A DNA stretch of 64,000 nucleotides, from contig JAWZSP010000005.1 of assembly GCA_034401135.1 (NCBI GenBank), positions 2,108,001 through 2,172,000 of the forward strand. The letters run 5' to 3'. Both the position numbers and the translations under genes were made by a program. The notes beneath the pieces are model-generated. The model did no database searches, was not told where the DNA came from, and saw only the letters and a list, made by a program, of their open reading frames with translations. Positions 46,512-57,123 of the stretch are shown one piece after another; the stretch's first letter is position 1; the number at the start of each line of letters is the position of its first letter. Source of the DNA: Volutella citrinella (Eukaryota; Ascomycota; Sordariomycetes; Hypocreales; Nectriaceae).

Positions 46512-46823
46512 TCAGCGTAGAGTCATCGCTGGCCGTGACCCTTCACACTTACACAAAGAATATGTTTGAGCCAAGGTATCTTCAATCACTCGGCGGTCCT
46601 CGAGATGTATGGCCCTTGCGTGGTTCTCCATGCCATCGGGTGCGCCAGGGCCGGAGATACCCACAGACTTGCGCACTCGGACAGCCGATCTCAGGTGGTG
46701 GGCATGGAAGTGGTGAGAGGCATGCAGCCCTCGATGGTGATGACTCGCAGGCGCAGCGTTGGCGCCGACGGCAAGGACCCAGACGAAAGCAAGGGCATAT
46801 AGGAGTGACTTTAGGATGGCCAT
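46512..46823 (-). CDS. Small secreted His-rich protein (predicted), up to 103 aa
   Basis: The frame begins with a strong signal peptide (MAILKSLLYALAFVWVLAVG, cleavage likely after NA at about residue 23). The start of the mature part is rich in His: HHH, HASHHFHAHH. The rest is polar, with only two Cys near the end. A TATA box lies about 93 bp upstream of the ATG, which supports expression. Near the end a strong GTAAGT donor occurs after the codons for TYSL; either of the two nearest acceptors (TAG or CAG) would make the next codon a stop, giving a product of about 89 residues without the Cys residues. I do not recognise the family. Small secreted proteins of fungi are often wall or host-interaction proteins, but nothing here proves that. 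It could still be a chance frame. Confidence 0.5.
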   Translation of the reverse strand: MAILKSLLYALAFVWVLAVGANAAPASHHHRGLHASHHFHAHHLRSAVRVRKSVGISGPGAPDGMENHARAIHLEDRRVIEDTLAQTYSLCKCEGSRPAMTLR

Positions 46824-48264
46824 TTGAGAATGCGAAGAATGCAGAGCTGCTTGGCCTGTATCGAATTTGGTGCTGGACTGCCTCGGGTGCGGTCGACTTC
46901 AGTCGGGGAGCCTGGCTTATATTCCTCAACGAGACCAGCCATGCCCTTGAATGAAAAGTGACGACACCCGGTCCCATCATGGTTGATAGTCCCAGCGTGA
47001 ATCCTTTGTGGAGTGGGCATGAGGTCAGAAGAAGGGCTTCCGGCTGCGCTGAGACATTGCCAGACCTAGTGCGTTGAGACTACAGCGGTTCCAACGTGCT
47101 TCTTCAACACGTTGCGGTCGCCCAACCGCCTCGAGGTATGCGCCTACCGTCAGCTGTGCGCTTTCGAAGACGAGAACCCGTAGCGCTGACCCAAGTCGCC
47201 TCTTCCGGCTCTTTGCATCTATTCCTGGGCAATTCTGAGGTCACTTGCATTCTCTGGCTGGTGGTGCACAAGGCAATTGTCCATGATGGAGCAGTGTTTT
47301 ACTATTGGCCTCTCGTTCTTGAGACAATTCGAGGCCCCTTTGTCGCGGCCCCATCAACTGGCTACTGATCAAGGGACAGGAAAACTGGTTCTCAACGAGG
47401 GACCAGTATCCTCATTTGATCGCCTCCATTCTGCCCTGAAGCCAGCTGGCAGTAGTGGCAGCTTGGCGGGAGCCCCCAATTCCTGAGAAGCAGGCAAGGC
47501 AGGCAAGGGAAAGGTTCCACACCAAAAGTGGCGGAGTGGGCCGAACAGTGAATGACCACTGCAAGCAGCGATTGTTGACGAGCCAGACCTACGTCGCAGA
47601 CATGGAGGAGCGCCCGTAAAAAGAAGGACCGAGGAAACGCGTTAAAAACAATTATGTGTACCGTTCATCGACAGCAGACATCGAAATTGTGCGGTCGAGT
47701 CAATTTGACAGATGGACGAAGACATGACGACCTCTGAAGGGCGGGCCAAGCCGTAGAAACGGGAAATACTGACTAAGCTACCATTGCCCATCTCCCAGCC
47801 AATAGTAATGCGCCAAAACTCATCTTTCGCACCGCTGTGGCCAAGTTGCCTCTGGGGTTTCCAGCGACTTCGATCCTTCTGCTAAGGCTGAAGTGTCCTC
47901 AAGTTCAGCAGGCACTATAGTATTAGCCAGGTTCACAATACAATAGCGACGCTGTCCTTTTTCCAAAGTCATTTATTTATCTCCGTACCTATCCATATCT
48001 CTTTGTCCTTGAATATTTTACTCAAACTTCACTCCCTGCTTCTCATTGATACCCCTTCAACCTCCCTCAGCCCTTCCATTTACACGGTTCCCTTGGTGGA
48101 CTCCACTCTCTGCAACCCTGGTTTCGGATTTCGGATTTCGCTTTTCACCCACCACGTCCACTGAACCAAACATCGACTCGCAATTGCCAGTGACGGTCAG
48201 CTCCAAGGGCGGGATTGCCACATCACAATCACTCATCACACCGACCCTAACTACCTAATCAACC
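46824..48264. other. Divergent intergenic region upstream of SIL1
   Basis: This 1.4-kb region separates the small secreted protein start (minus) from SIL1 (plus). The last 250 bp are CT-rich and read as SIL1 leader. A CCACGTCC sequence lies at 48152-48159; its complement resembles the mammalian UPR element core (GACGTGG), but the match is short. No other gene is supportable. Confidence 0.6.
46916..46923 (-). promoter_or_regulatory. TATA box of the small secreted protein gene
   Basis: The minus strand reads AATATAAG, 93 bp upstream of the ATG at 46823. Confidence 0.4.
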
Positions 48265-49509
48265 ATGGCACCCTCAAGGGCGATGGGCCTTCGTTTTGCC
48301 CTGGCCATGATCGTCGGCATTGTCCTCTGCTGTCTCGCAGTACCCGCAGCGGCGGCCTCATCAGCGGAACCATCACCACCCGCCAACTCTGACCTCATTT
48401 GCCATACCTCCAACCCAGACGAGTGTTACCCCCGGGTATTCGTGCCAACTGATGAGTTTCAGGTCGTCCATGATGACCAGGAGATTCCTCACGGGCTTCA
48501 TGTCCGTCTCAATGTCATGACCGGTCTAAAAGAGGCCAAGATCAATGTCCCTGATGAGATTGACCCTTCACTGGAGGGCCTACCGGTTGAACAAGCCATG
48601 GTCGTCGTGGACCCAGAAGAGCCCGATGCCCCGCAGATCCCCAAGGGAGCCCCCAAGTACGATTCTGCGGGCAAGATCAAGGAGCCGGAAAATGACCCTG
48701 ACGCAAAGCCTTTCTTCGAGGCCATGCGCCTCCTCAAGGACAAGAATGGCCACAAGAGCGACATCTATGACTACGCCCTCGAGGGGCTGGAGGAGCTTTC
48801 GCATGACATCTACTATGGCCTCAAGATCACCGAGGACAAAGGCGTGGTGAAGGGCCTGTTCTGTCTGATGGATGACCAGGGCGTGGACTCGCCTGAAGGC
48901 GTTGTCCCCCGTGGCCAACAAGCGGCATCGATCCTGGCCGGCGCCCTGCAAAACAACCCGACGGCCTTGAAGGAGGTGACTAAGGAGTGGTCAAATCTAA
49001 TGGCCGCCAAGTGTCCCCGAAGCGGTAAGCCGTTGCGTGAGGGATTCTACTCGAGCTTCGTACCCGCCGAGTTCAAGGACGCTGAGGTCTCGAAGACTTC
49101 GGCCGCCAAGGCCAAGGCCAAGGTGGCCGCCATCAATGGTCTCATCAAGAGCGACTCGATCCGGAAAGACTTCCTCAAAGACCGCGGTATGGAGAGGCTC
49201 CTCGGGGTATTGGTTCCTGAAGGCAAGGAGTGGGCTACGGCTCAGCGAAAGGTCGGCCAGCTGGTTCTCGACACGTTCCTCGACGAGGACATGGGCGCCA
49301 AGCCAGGACAATGGCCCCGAATCGTCAAGTCAGCCGACGCGAAGTGCCAGAGCAGCGACTCGCAGACGACTGAGGGGTGCTGGGACTACCACGTTGAGAG
49401 AATAATGAAGGCGAACAAGAAGGACGGTGGGCACTGGAGCAAGGATCTTCACAATCGCCTAGCGAAGCTGAGGAAGAGCAGGAACGCCCCCAAGCACAGT
49501 GAACTATAG
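48265..49509 (+). CDS. SIL1: ER nucleotide-exchange factor SIL1, 414 aa
   Basis: This intronless gene encodes the ADP/ATP exchange factor for the ER Hsp70 Kar2/BiP, needed for translocation and folding. The signal peptide is at residues 1-31 (hydrophobic FALAMIVGIVLCCLAV, then AAAAS). The Sil1-specific segment ICHTSNPDECYPRVFVPTDEFQ and the IPHGLHVRLNV stretch follow, then a helical ARM-like repeat region (about 150-370) including YDYALEGLEELSHDIYYGLKI and ASILAGALQNNPTALKEV. The last four residues are HSEL, a variant of the HDEL/KDEL retrieval signal, which agrees with an ER-lumen location. Length fits the family. A CT-rich leader of about 250 bp precedes the ATG. The gene would be expected to respond to ER stress; the sequence shows only a weak element for that. 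Confidence 0.93.
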   Translation: MAPSRAMGLRFALAMIVGIVLCCLAVPAAAASSAEPSPPANSDLICHTSNPDECYPRVFVPTDEFQVVHDDQEIPHGLHVRLNVMTGLKEAKINVPDEIDPSLEGLPVEQAMVVVDPEEPDAPQIPKGAPKYDSAGKIKEPENDPDAKPFFEAMRLLKDKNGHKSDIYDYALEGLEELSHDIYYGLKITEDKGVVKGLFCLMDDQGVDSPEGVVPRGQQAASILAGALQNNPTALKEVTKEWSNLMAAKCPRSGKPLREGFYSSFVPAEFKDAEVSKTSAAKAKAKVAAINGLIKSDSIRKDFLKDRGMERLLGVLVPEGKEWATAQRKVGQLVLDTFLDEDMGAKPGQWPRIVKSADAKCQSSDSQTTEGCWDYHVERIMKANKKDGGHWSKDLHNRLAKLRKSRNAPKHSEL

Positions 49510-49776
49510 ACGCTGGGGCAAATCATGGCAGATATTTATCATTATAGCGTAGTGAATTTTACATGACCTCGTGTACAAGAGGAACACGGTTTTTGAGCAC
49601 AAGGTTTGCTTGTTGAAATGGACGCGAGTGAGGGCGGCCAGCGGTCACAGTGAGAATTCAGTGGTCCGCCCAGTGCAAGCAAACTGCCTACCCACACCAA
49701 CACCAACCGTTGAGCCAATCTTGACCACCAATTCTCAAACGCGGGAATCTACATAGTGGAGGCAGCTCTTAACGGC

Positions 49777-51519
49777 ATGTCATCTCTTCCAACTGTAAGT
49801 GTCCGGCCGCACGCCACCAAAGGCCGTGCTCTGTATGCAGAGCAGCCGTACGCAGCCGGCGCGGTCCTCGACAAGCCCTTCAGCCCCATCATCCTCCTCC
49901 CTACAATCTCGCACCTGGCCGCCGTCTGCGCCTACTGCCTGAAGCCCGGGACCCCTCGCGCATGCTCTCGGTGCCACGCTGCAGCGTACTGCGATGCCAC
50001 CTGCCAGGGCGCCGCGTGGACAGCCGTGCACTCCAAAGAGTGCAAGGTCTTGCGCCGGGTCACGGCCCAAGGGCGGCCTGGGCTGCCGTCTCCCGTGCGC
50101 GCCGTCGTGCAGGCCCTGCTGAAGAGTGACATCGAAGAGGCTTTGGACAAGCTTGAGGGGAACGTGGCGGCATGGAGGCGGAGTGAGCAATGGGCAGACA
50201 TGGAAATGATGGCCATGGGCGCCTGTGGCTTCGCAGGCGTGGGGACGACAAAGGAAAGTCTCCAGAGAGCGATAGGTCTATTATGCAAGGTGCCCATCAA
50301 CGCAGTCTGTCTAGCCCCTCGGGAATCGAAGCTCACAGCCTCGGCAGATTCAGACGAATGCCTTCCATCGCCATGATGCTGACCTAGGCCAGGTGGGCAT
50401 TTTCGTGCAACCCACCATCGCCATGGCAAACCACTCCTGCATCCCCAATACTATGGTGCAGTTCATTGGCAGGAATGCTGTCCTAAGAGCAGAGACTCCC
50501 ATCCAAGCCGGGGATGAGATTGAGATCTCGTACACAGGTGGGTTCTCGCTTCCGGGGTGTCTGGAACACTGGCTTACGGTCCGCTAGATTATACCGCGCC
50601 CCTGTCTAAGAGGAAGGAGGCCCTTTCTTCTTACAACTTCACTTGCCAGTGCCCAAGGTGTGCGGGGGATCTGAATGTGTATCAAGTGTGCGCGGCATCC
50701 CCTAATATCGAGCTCAACCGCCAGAGTCTCATCTCGGACGTCTCCTTGCTGCGGCGCCATCCCGCCGCACAAGACGACGCAAAAGCGCGTCTTCTCAGAA
50801 CCTACAGTGAAGACGCAGCAAAATCCACACCGACCAGTGACACACTGGCATCTCTTGATCAACGCCGCAAAGAAATTCGGGCGCAGTACCAAGAGTGCAA
50901 AGCTCTAGTCAACGGAGACTTTTGGGCAGCATCACCACTGGCTCAGCTGGCCACCGAAATATCTATTCTGTACGCCGAGGAGGGCAACTTCGTGGCTGCC
51001 CTTGCTACAGCGTGCTTTGTAGCTACCGCCAGCGATCCATACCGTTATGTAGCCCCCTTCCACCCTGTCAGGGCCAAGGGCCTCTTCCTGGTTGCCAAAC
51101 TGCTGGCAAACACCGCAGCCGACACAGCCGCCTTGGGCAGCGCTGTCAGCTCAACAACCTCCAGGGGGGCGGCGTTGAAGAATGTAAACGATAGGACACT
51201 TCAGGCTCTCCGAGATATCGACCAGGTGTCGCTGTGCCAAATGCTTCTCCTCATGGTCCAGCAAACCACGCCTCAGCCATACAGGTCTACCCCAGGGATG
51301 TATTACGATGAGTGGGAGCTGGCCGTTTCTTGCAAGGAGATGCTCGGCGATATCGATCAGCTACCTGGGAGAGAAAAGGAACTTTCTCTCATCAACGCCT
51401 GGAGGCGGGATCCTGCAGCAGATCAGTCGCGAGCCTTTTTTGAGTATGCCGTGTTGAAGCAATTAGACACATTGGCGAAACTAGGACGCGAAGTTCTTCG
51501 AGCGGATTTCGAAACATGA
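49777..51519 (+). CDS. SET and MYND domain protein (SMYD-like), 544 aa
   Basis: Three exons: 49777-50289, 50348-50537 and 50588-51519. The second intron (50 nt, GTGGGT...CTAG) is clear; the first (58 nt) needs a weak GTGCCC donor but is the only phase-0 solution that joins the two SET halves. The SET core begins with GRALYAEQPYAAG, is interrupted by a MYND zinc finger (C51, C54, C63, C66, C72, C76, H85, C89) and resumes with QTNAFHRHDADLGQVG and the NHSCIPN cofactor-binding motif. GDEIEISYTDYTAPL and the post-SET CQCPRC follow. A helical C-terminal domain of about 250 residues completes the SMYD layout. Such proteins methylate lysines of histone or non-histone proteins; the substrate here is unknown. 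The first ATG in frame (49756) would add seven residues; I chose 49777 as the better match to homologue starts. Confidence 0.85.
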
Positions 51520-51801
51520 CGTCGTTTCATATTGGTGCGTCAGCGGGTGTTTATTTATAGTCATGCATTATGAGCTTTTTCATAATGTCGACCGTCCCGC
51601 GCCAGCGTTGACCAATGTCCGATCGGACGGTCGGACGATCTGACAGCGGGGCGATCCTAGTTGGCGGTTAGCCAGCATGCTTCGACGCCGGGCAATCAAG
51701 AGAATGAACCAACTCCTCCCCTTCCTGCATCCCCCTGTGAACATAAAATCGATATTGACGGCGGCTGCATCTGCTACCGCACTGAAACAGGCGATCTGGG
51801 C

Positions 51802-54167
51802 ATGCAAGATTCTCGGCCCCCCAAAAACCGGCACCGAGCAAAGGCGCAGCTTTCTTGCAATGTGTGTCGTCAGAGGAAGTGCGGGATCCCTCGCCATTTA
51901 ACTTGAGATTCAAGTCTCCTTGCTAACGAACCTCGGCCTCCAGACTAGGATGCGACCGCAAGCTGCCATGTGGAACATGCTCCGCCCGTGGGATGTCATC
52001 CACTTGCTGCTATCCTCCGGGCTACACCCCGCCCTCGCAGGATCCGTCTGCCGTCGCGCCGACGACAGTCCAGGGGCGGCTGGGGCAACTTGAGGAGCTA
52101 GTAGTGAATCTGATATCAAACCTCTACGGGCAAGAGGGCGAGGCGGCGGCCCAGCCGTCGCCTGGCCAGCTCCAGCAGCGTCTGTCAACCGCCGCAGACC
52201 AGCGACCACCAGCGGCCTCACGCAGCGCTGCATCCGCACGGCTTGCGATTGAAACGTCAGAGCCCGGCCAGTTCTTCCAAAGCGTGAAGCGCAGCATCTA
52301 TGTAGACAGCTCCCATTGGTGGGCCATCCTGCACAGCATCGACGAGCTCAAGATTGCCCTGGGGGTGCTCGACGACGAGGATGACGAGGACGGCCCAGAC
52401 GCCACTGCCATGGCGGCTTGTAGCCAGGAGAAGGCTCCCAAGAAGACAAAGAAACCCGAGCTGATTTACGGGTATACCCCGCCGGCAACCCTGGACGATC
52501 TTCTGGCTGTCTTGCCCGAACGCCGCGTGGTCGACAGGCTCTTATTCATCTACTTCAATGAGATGAGTCTGTACTTCTGTAAGTCCTGTGTCCTGTGTCC
52601 TGTGTCCTGTGTCCTGTGTATAATATTCGAGATCATGCGTTAATCTTACCATCTTCAGTCTTGATTCACCGCAAGACCTTTATAAAGCAGGTATGAGAGC
52701 ACAACTGAACCGGGAGGCCAGAAGCCATGCCTGTTCATTCTTCCCAAGCCCCCCGTCTCCGCCACATTATTCAATTCTGACTACCGTCTTAAGTATTTCG
52801 CGTTTTGGGAAAACCCACACCAGGTGCTTCCGGCGTGGCTCGGGCTGCTCTTCGCCATGATTGGGGTCGCTTGCCAATTCCAGATGGCAAAAGGCGTATC
52901 CAACGACCTTGACATCAGCAATCCCAGCCCTTCTGGTGACGGGGAGCTGCCAAAATATCTTCCCCAGGTCATCCAGTGTCTCACACTCGGCGACTACAGC
53001 AACGGTGGTCCGTTTGTCATTGAGACCTTATTGCACTATTTCATGCTGGAGTTCACACGGTATCCAGATGCCCAGCCCGGAGACTGGATGCTAACGGGCA
53101 TGATTCTCCATCTTTCTCAGCGCATGGGATACCACCGCGACCCGTCACACTTTCCCAAACTCAGTCCGTTTGAAGGAGAGATGCGGCGGCGTATCTGGGC
53201 GACTCTATACACGGTGGACTTGTCAATGTCGATGAAGATGGGGCTGCCTCGCACGATCAAGGACGGGCAATGGGATACCAAGGCTCCGGCGTGTTTCTTT
53301 GATGATGATCTGCACGAGGACCTCAAGGAGCTGCCGGCCCCTCGCCAAAACACATCGGAGACGCCGTGTTTCTGCTTCATCAGTACATACACCGTCTCAT
53401 GCGTCCTTGGTCAGATTCAAGACTGGGTGATGACGGTGTGCACGTCGCCATCGGATGCCGAAAGCGAAAGGCAGCGGCTGGACGCCTTGCTCCGCTCTAC
53501 CTACGACTCCATCCCCGAGAGCATGAAGTTCACATCACTCGGCGATTATCTGATTGAGGATCCACGAATCATCACGTTCAAGTTCAGCTGTAGTCTGATG
53601 TTCTTGAATGGGGTCGTCGTGCTCAACAGACCATTGATCAACTCAAGGTTGGATTCCACCATCAATTTCCACACAGAAAGCTGACAAAAGTCCAGCGACG
53701 ACAAGGCCCTTGACGGGGGTGCTCAGAAGTGCCTCGATGCTGCTATCCAGCTGCTGGAATACCAGTCTATGCTGGATACAGAAACGCAACCCGGAGGGGC
53801 TCTGTACGCGGCCAGGTGGGCGACGTCGACGTCTACATCCCACGAATTTCTTCTTGCAACTGTCGTGCTATCTTCGTACATGCTTGACAGGATACCCATC
53901 GGCATGAACGCCGATGCTCCACACCTTTCTGTCATCGAAACCAGCTTGAGGCGTTCATACGAGGTGTGGAACAAGAAGAGCAACCAATCTGGAGAAGCGA
54001 GGGCCGTCAGAGACTCGTTACTCATTCTCTTTGATAAGCTGGCGGTCAAGGCTGAGGGCTCTGGGCCGGATGCCCCGACATCAAACGAGGATTTTCTCAG
54101 TATCCTTGGGGATATGCATGATGTTGACTTTGATCAGACAATGTATCCAACTTTGCACATGCCATGA
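51802..54167 (+). CDS. Zn2Cys6 transcription factor with fungal_trans domain, 689 aa
   Basis: Five exons: 51802-51878, 51944-52578, 52659-52690, 52794-53647 and 53696-54167; introns of 65, 80, 103 and 48 nt. Intron 1 splits the zinc cluster and has a GTGCGG donor and a TGCTAAC branch site; joining gives C19-X2-C22-X6-C29-X5-C35-X2-C38 and a sixth Cys at 47/48. The body matches the fungal-specific factor domain: FLIHRKTFIKQYFAFW, PAWLGLLFAMIGVACQ, LEFTRYPDAQPGDWMLTGM, and GYHRDPSHFPKLSPFEGEMRRRIWATLY (the conserved R-R-R-x-W core). The start is uncertain: Met 51802 is the first ATG in this exon and gives only 18 residues before the cluster; an upstream exon is possible. It is convergent with the MFS transporter gene 284 bp away, a layout common for local regulators of efflux or catabolic genes. 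Confidence 0.85.
52584..52618. repeat. 7-bp tandem repeat (TCCTGTG, 5 perfect copies) inside an intron
   Basis: Five identical 7-mers fill 35 bp of the 80-nt second intron of the Zn2Cys6 gene, beginning five bases after the donor GT. Perfect identity suggests recent expansion. Confidence 0.9.
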
Positions 54168-54451
54168 ACGGCTGACAGTTTGTCGGGACCATCAGTCAAT
54201 TCTTATCATGCAAGACTCTGGTGCCACACAACAAACGCCTCTATATTCTAAGCGACTACATCTAAAAACAAATGAGCATTCTATATTCCTGTTCAGTGAT
54301 CCTGTTCAGTGAGGTCATGGACCAAGTGCTATTCCCCCCTTCTCTCAACCAGATTACCGCTGTTACTCGTCCAGGCAACATTATGTTTTCGTCTGATTCG
54401 AACCCCCCAATGCCCGAAAGATGCATCCCTGCATCAGGCTCCTTGAAGTGG

Positions 54452-56437
54452 TTATACGCTGCTTTTGTTACCGTCCGCAGAGGATTCCTGCAATGGCTTC
54501 GCCTTGCTGTCTGCTTTGACGCTTATCCATTCCATCCCGAACGCACCAAGCAAGGTGCTAGCCAGCAGGATGATGCAAACCATGAAGCACTTCTGCAAGG
54601 CACTGTTGTAGGCACTCAGGATTCCGGTGGCCAAACTGGCCCCGTACTGCTTTTCCATGTCGCGAAAAAGATGAGCGACGCCGTGGGCGATAACGTTGTC
54701 AACATCAACCCCAGGTGCTTTGGTGGCTAGATTCGTGATGAGCGCCGACTGGAACAGATTCTGGCTCACAGCAAGGAAGATGGCTCCGCTGATGGTCTGT
54801 GCAAAGATGATGATGGAAGTGGCAATCGGGATATCAGGTCCTTTGAAGATCGTTTGCGTCGCAGTAAGGGGCATCTGCAAACCTAGCCCGCCGGCGAATC
54901 CGAACATGATCAGAGTTCCAACCCTTGGTGAGTGTCAGCTGAGCAGCCCGAATAGTCGACAGTGGTGAGTTCATCTTACCAGTATCCCGTGGACGTGTCT
55001 GGGTTGTACCGGTATATGAGACCAGAAGCAATAGCTCCCAGGACACTGCTGAGGATCATCTGGGGCACGTAGTACCCGATTACGGTTGTCTTAGAGTGAT
55101 GAGCAACAGACGACGTTTGACTGAGGAGGCGGTCGACGACTTACGAGAAGCCCTGCCACGATTGCGGCTACGGACATAGAGGCGGAAGCAGCCAAGAAGT
55201 TGATTCCAGACTGCTCGGCAGATGTGTCCTTGACGGCCTGGAACCAGATGGGGACGTAGTAGACGATGATGAAGAGCGCGCCGCTGCCTCCCATCATGTA
55301 GAAGGCTCCGCAGGCGATGGATCGCCTCTTGATGATCCTCAACGGCAGTATCCCGTAGTCGCCTTGACGATACTCGATAAAGATCCAGATGACGAGCAGT
55401 ATGGCAAAAACCACGAGGCAAACAATGACCCTCCAGTTGCTCCAGGGGTATTCGACTCCGCCCCATTGGAGGCCGAGCAGGAGACTGACGGTCAGGGGGA
55501 TCATGACGACGGTGCCGAGGGCGTCCATTTGAACCAGCAGCTGGCGGATCGTCATCTTGGCTGCTCGCGGCCGCGGCTGTAGCTTGACGAAGAAGAAGAT
55601 GACGACGGCGGTGACGGCGCCGAATGGAAGATTGATCCAGAAGCACCAGCGCCAGGTGGCTCGGTCGGTGAAGACGCCTGAAGAATGGTCAGACGAAATG
55701 AATAAGGCCTAGTGAGTGTTCCAGCAAAGGATGATGCCAAGCTTACCTCCGAGAGTTGGCCCAATGATCTGAGCCACCGCCGAGGTGCCGCCAATGATGC
55801 CGGTGTAGACGGGCCGCTTGTGGACGGGCAGGGTCTCGGCGATGATTGTCAGCGCGCCAGAGGTGAGGCCGGCGCCGCCGATGCCGGCGACGGACCTGCC
55901 AACGATGAGGGCGATGGAGCTCGGGGCGGCGGCGCAGACGATGGAGCCCGTCTCGAAGATGGCGAGGGCGGCCAGGAAGACGGTGGTGATGCTGAACTCG
56001 GCGTACAGCTTGCCGTATACGAGTTGGAAGCTGCTCGTCAAGAGGAGGTACGAGGACCCGTACCAGGCTACGTCCTGCAGCGAGCTGAATTCGTTGGTGA
56101 TGGCGGGGATGGCGGTGGAGAGGATCGAGTTGTCCTATGTAGATTCCCCCTGATCAGCCGGTATCCTGTGAACGAGGGCGCGGGGGGAGCGGGTGTGTCT
56201 TACAAGAGCGAGGCAGAAGACGACCAGAATGAGGGCCATGATGATGAGGCCCAGACGAAAACCGGAAACATATTGTTTGGCGCCGTCGGATTCCAGTGGC
56301 TCGGTGAGACCAGAGGTCGACCCGTCGCGCGAGACAGCTAGGCCCTGGTCCTGTTCCAGGGGGTTTTCTCTACCCAGAACTGGTTGATTGGGGAGGGCAT
56401 CCTTATCCAGGTTTATGTACTCGTGGGGAATTGCCAT
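54452..56437 (-). CDS. MFS drug:H+ antiporter (DHA2/14-TM type), 578 aa
   Basis: Five exons: 56437-56204, 56134-55747, 55677-55145, 55089-54980 and 54923-54452; introns of 69, 69, 55 and 56 nt, all GT-AG. The protein begins with a polar 60-residue tail, then LGLIIMALILVVFCLAL as the first helix and DNSILSTAIPAITNEF. A degenerate motif A (GKLYAEFS) lies between helices 2 and 3, GRSVAGIGGAG matches motif B, and GIIGGTSAVAQIIGPTLGG is the antiporter motif C. The remaining chain has enough hydrophobic segments for the 14-helix layout. Homologues export toxins, antifungals or secondary metabolites across the plasma membrane. The substrate is unknown. It is convergent with a Zn2Cys6 factor. Without removing intron 1 the frame would diverge after helix 1. 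A TATA-like AATAAATAGC lies about 90 bp upstream. Confidence 0.88.
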
Positions 56438-57123
56438 ACTGTCTCAAGAGGTGTGGCCTCGCTCACGGTCAATGTGCCAGCAGCGATGGAGGCGGGATTC
56501 AAGAGAAGAGGCATGGCGGTGCTGTGCTATTTATTCACAGTACTCAGAGAAAGCTACGATAAGGTACTCATACGCAATGCCTCCAAAGCATCATATCCGA
56601 ACGGTATTGCGGAGGCGGATGCCCAGGGCCCAGGCAGCGACGAGTTGCCCATGTCAACGTCCGAGTCTCCGCGCGGAGATGAGAAGAACCCTGGCAGCCA
56701 TTGCCACGATGGCTTACTCGGGTTGTATCGTATTAATCCTGGTTTTGATCTATACTCATTTGTCAACGGGGGTTCAATATCAAATTGCGAGGGGATTGCA
56801 CGCCTAATACTCGAGCACTGCTAGAGGTTCCCATCCCGTACCTGATTACAACTATCGCTTACACCGGGTTGAAATCCCCGAGTGGAGCCGCCGGGAGACC
56901 CACCAGGCATCGGCCGGAGGTACCAAGGGTACGTACTGCTAGGACCAAACTAAACCTTAGCGCTATGGCAGCCTTGACAGGCCAAAGCGGCAGCCTCGTC
57001 CAAGTTTTTGAGATTCTCCACGGCTGCACACCTACACACTCCAGCCTCGCTTGCCGCACCAGGTTCCAAGTCCAGGGCCAGCTTGTCGCAGACGTGTCAT
57101 CGCTATACTCGACACCCGCTGCA
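56438..57123. promoter_or_regulatory. Divergent promoter region, MFS transporter and REX1
   Basis: The 686 bp between the two start codons contain a TATA-like element at 56526-56535 (minus strand AATAAATAGC), about 90 bp upstream of the MFS start. The frame of REX1 stays open back to 56785, but that stretch lacks conserved character. Confidence 0.5.

Noticed and set aside
54395..54404. GATTCGAACC, the complement of a tRNA B box
   Set aside because: No matching A box or acceptor stem could be found at the right distance; it lies in the 3' flank of the MFS gene.
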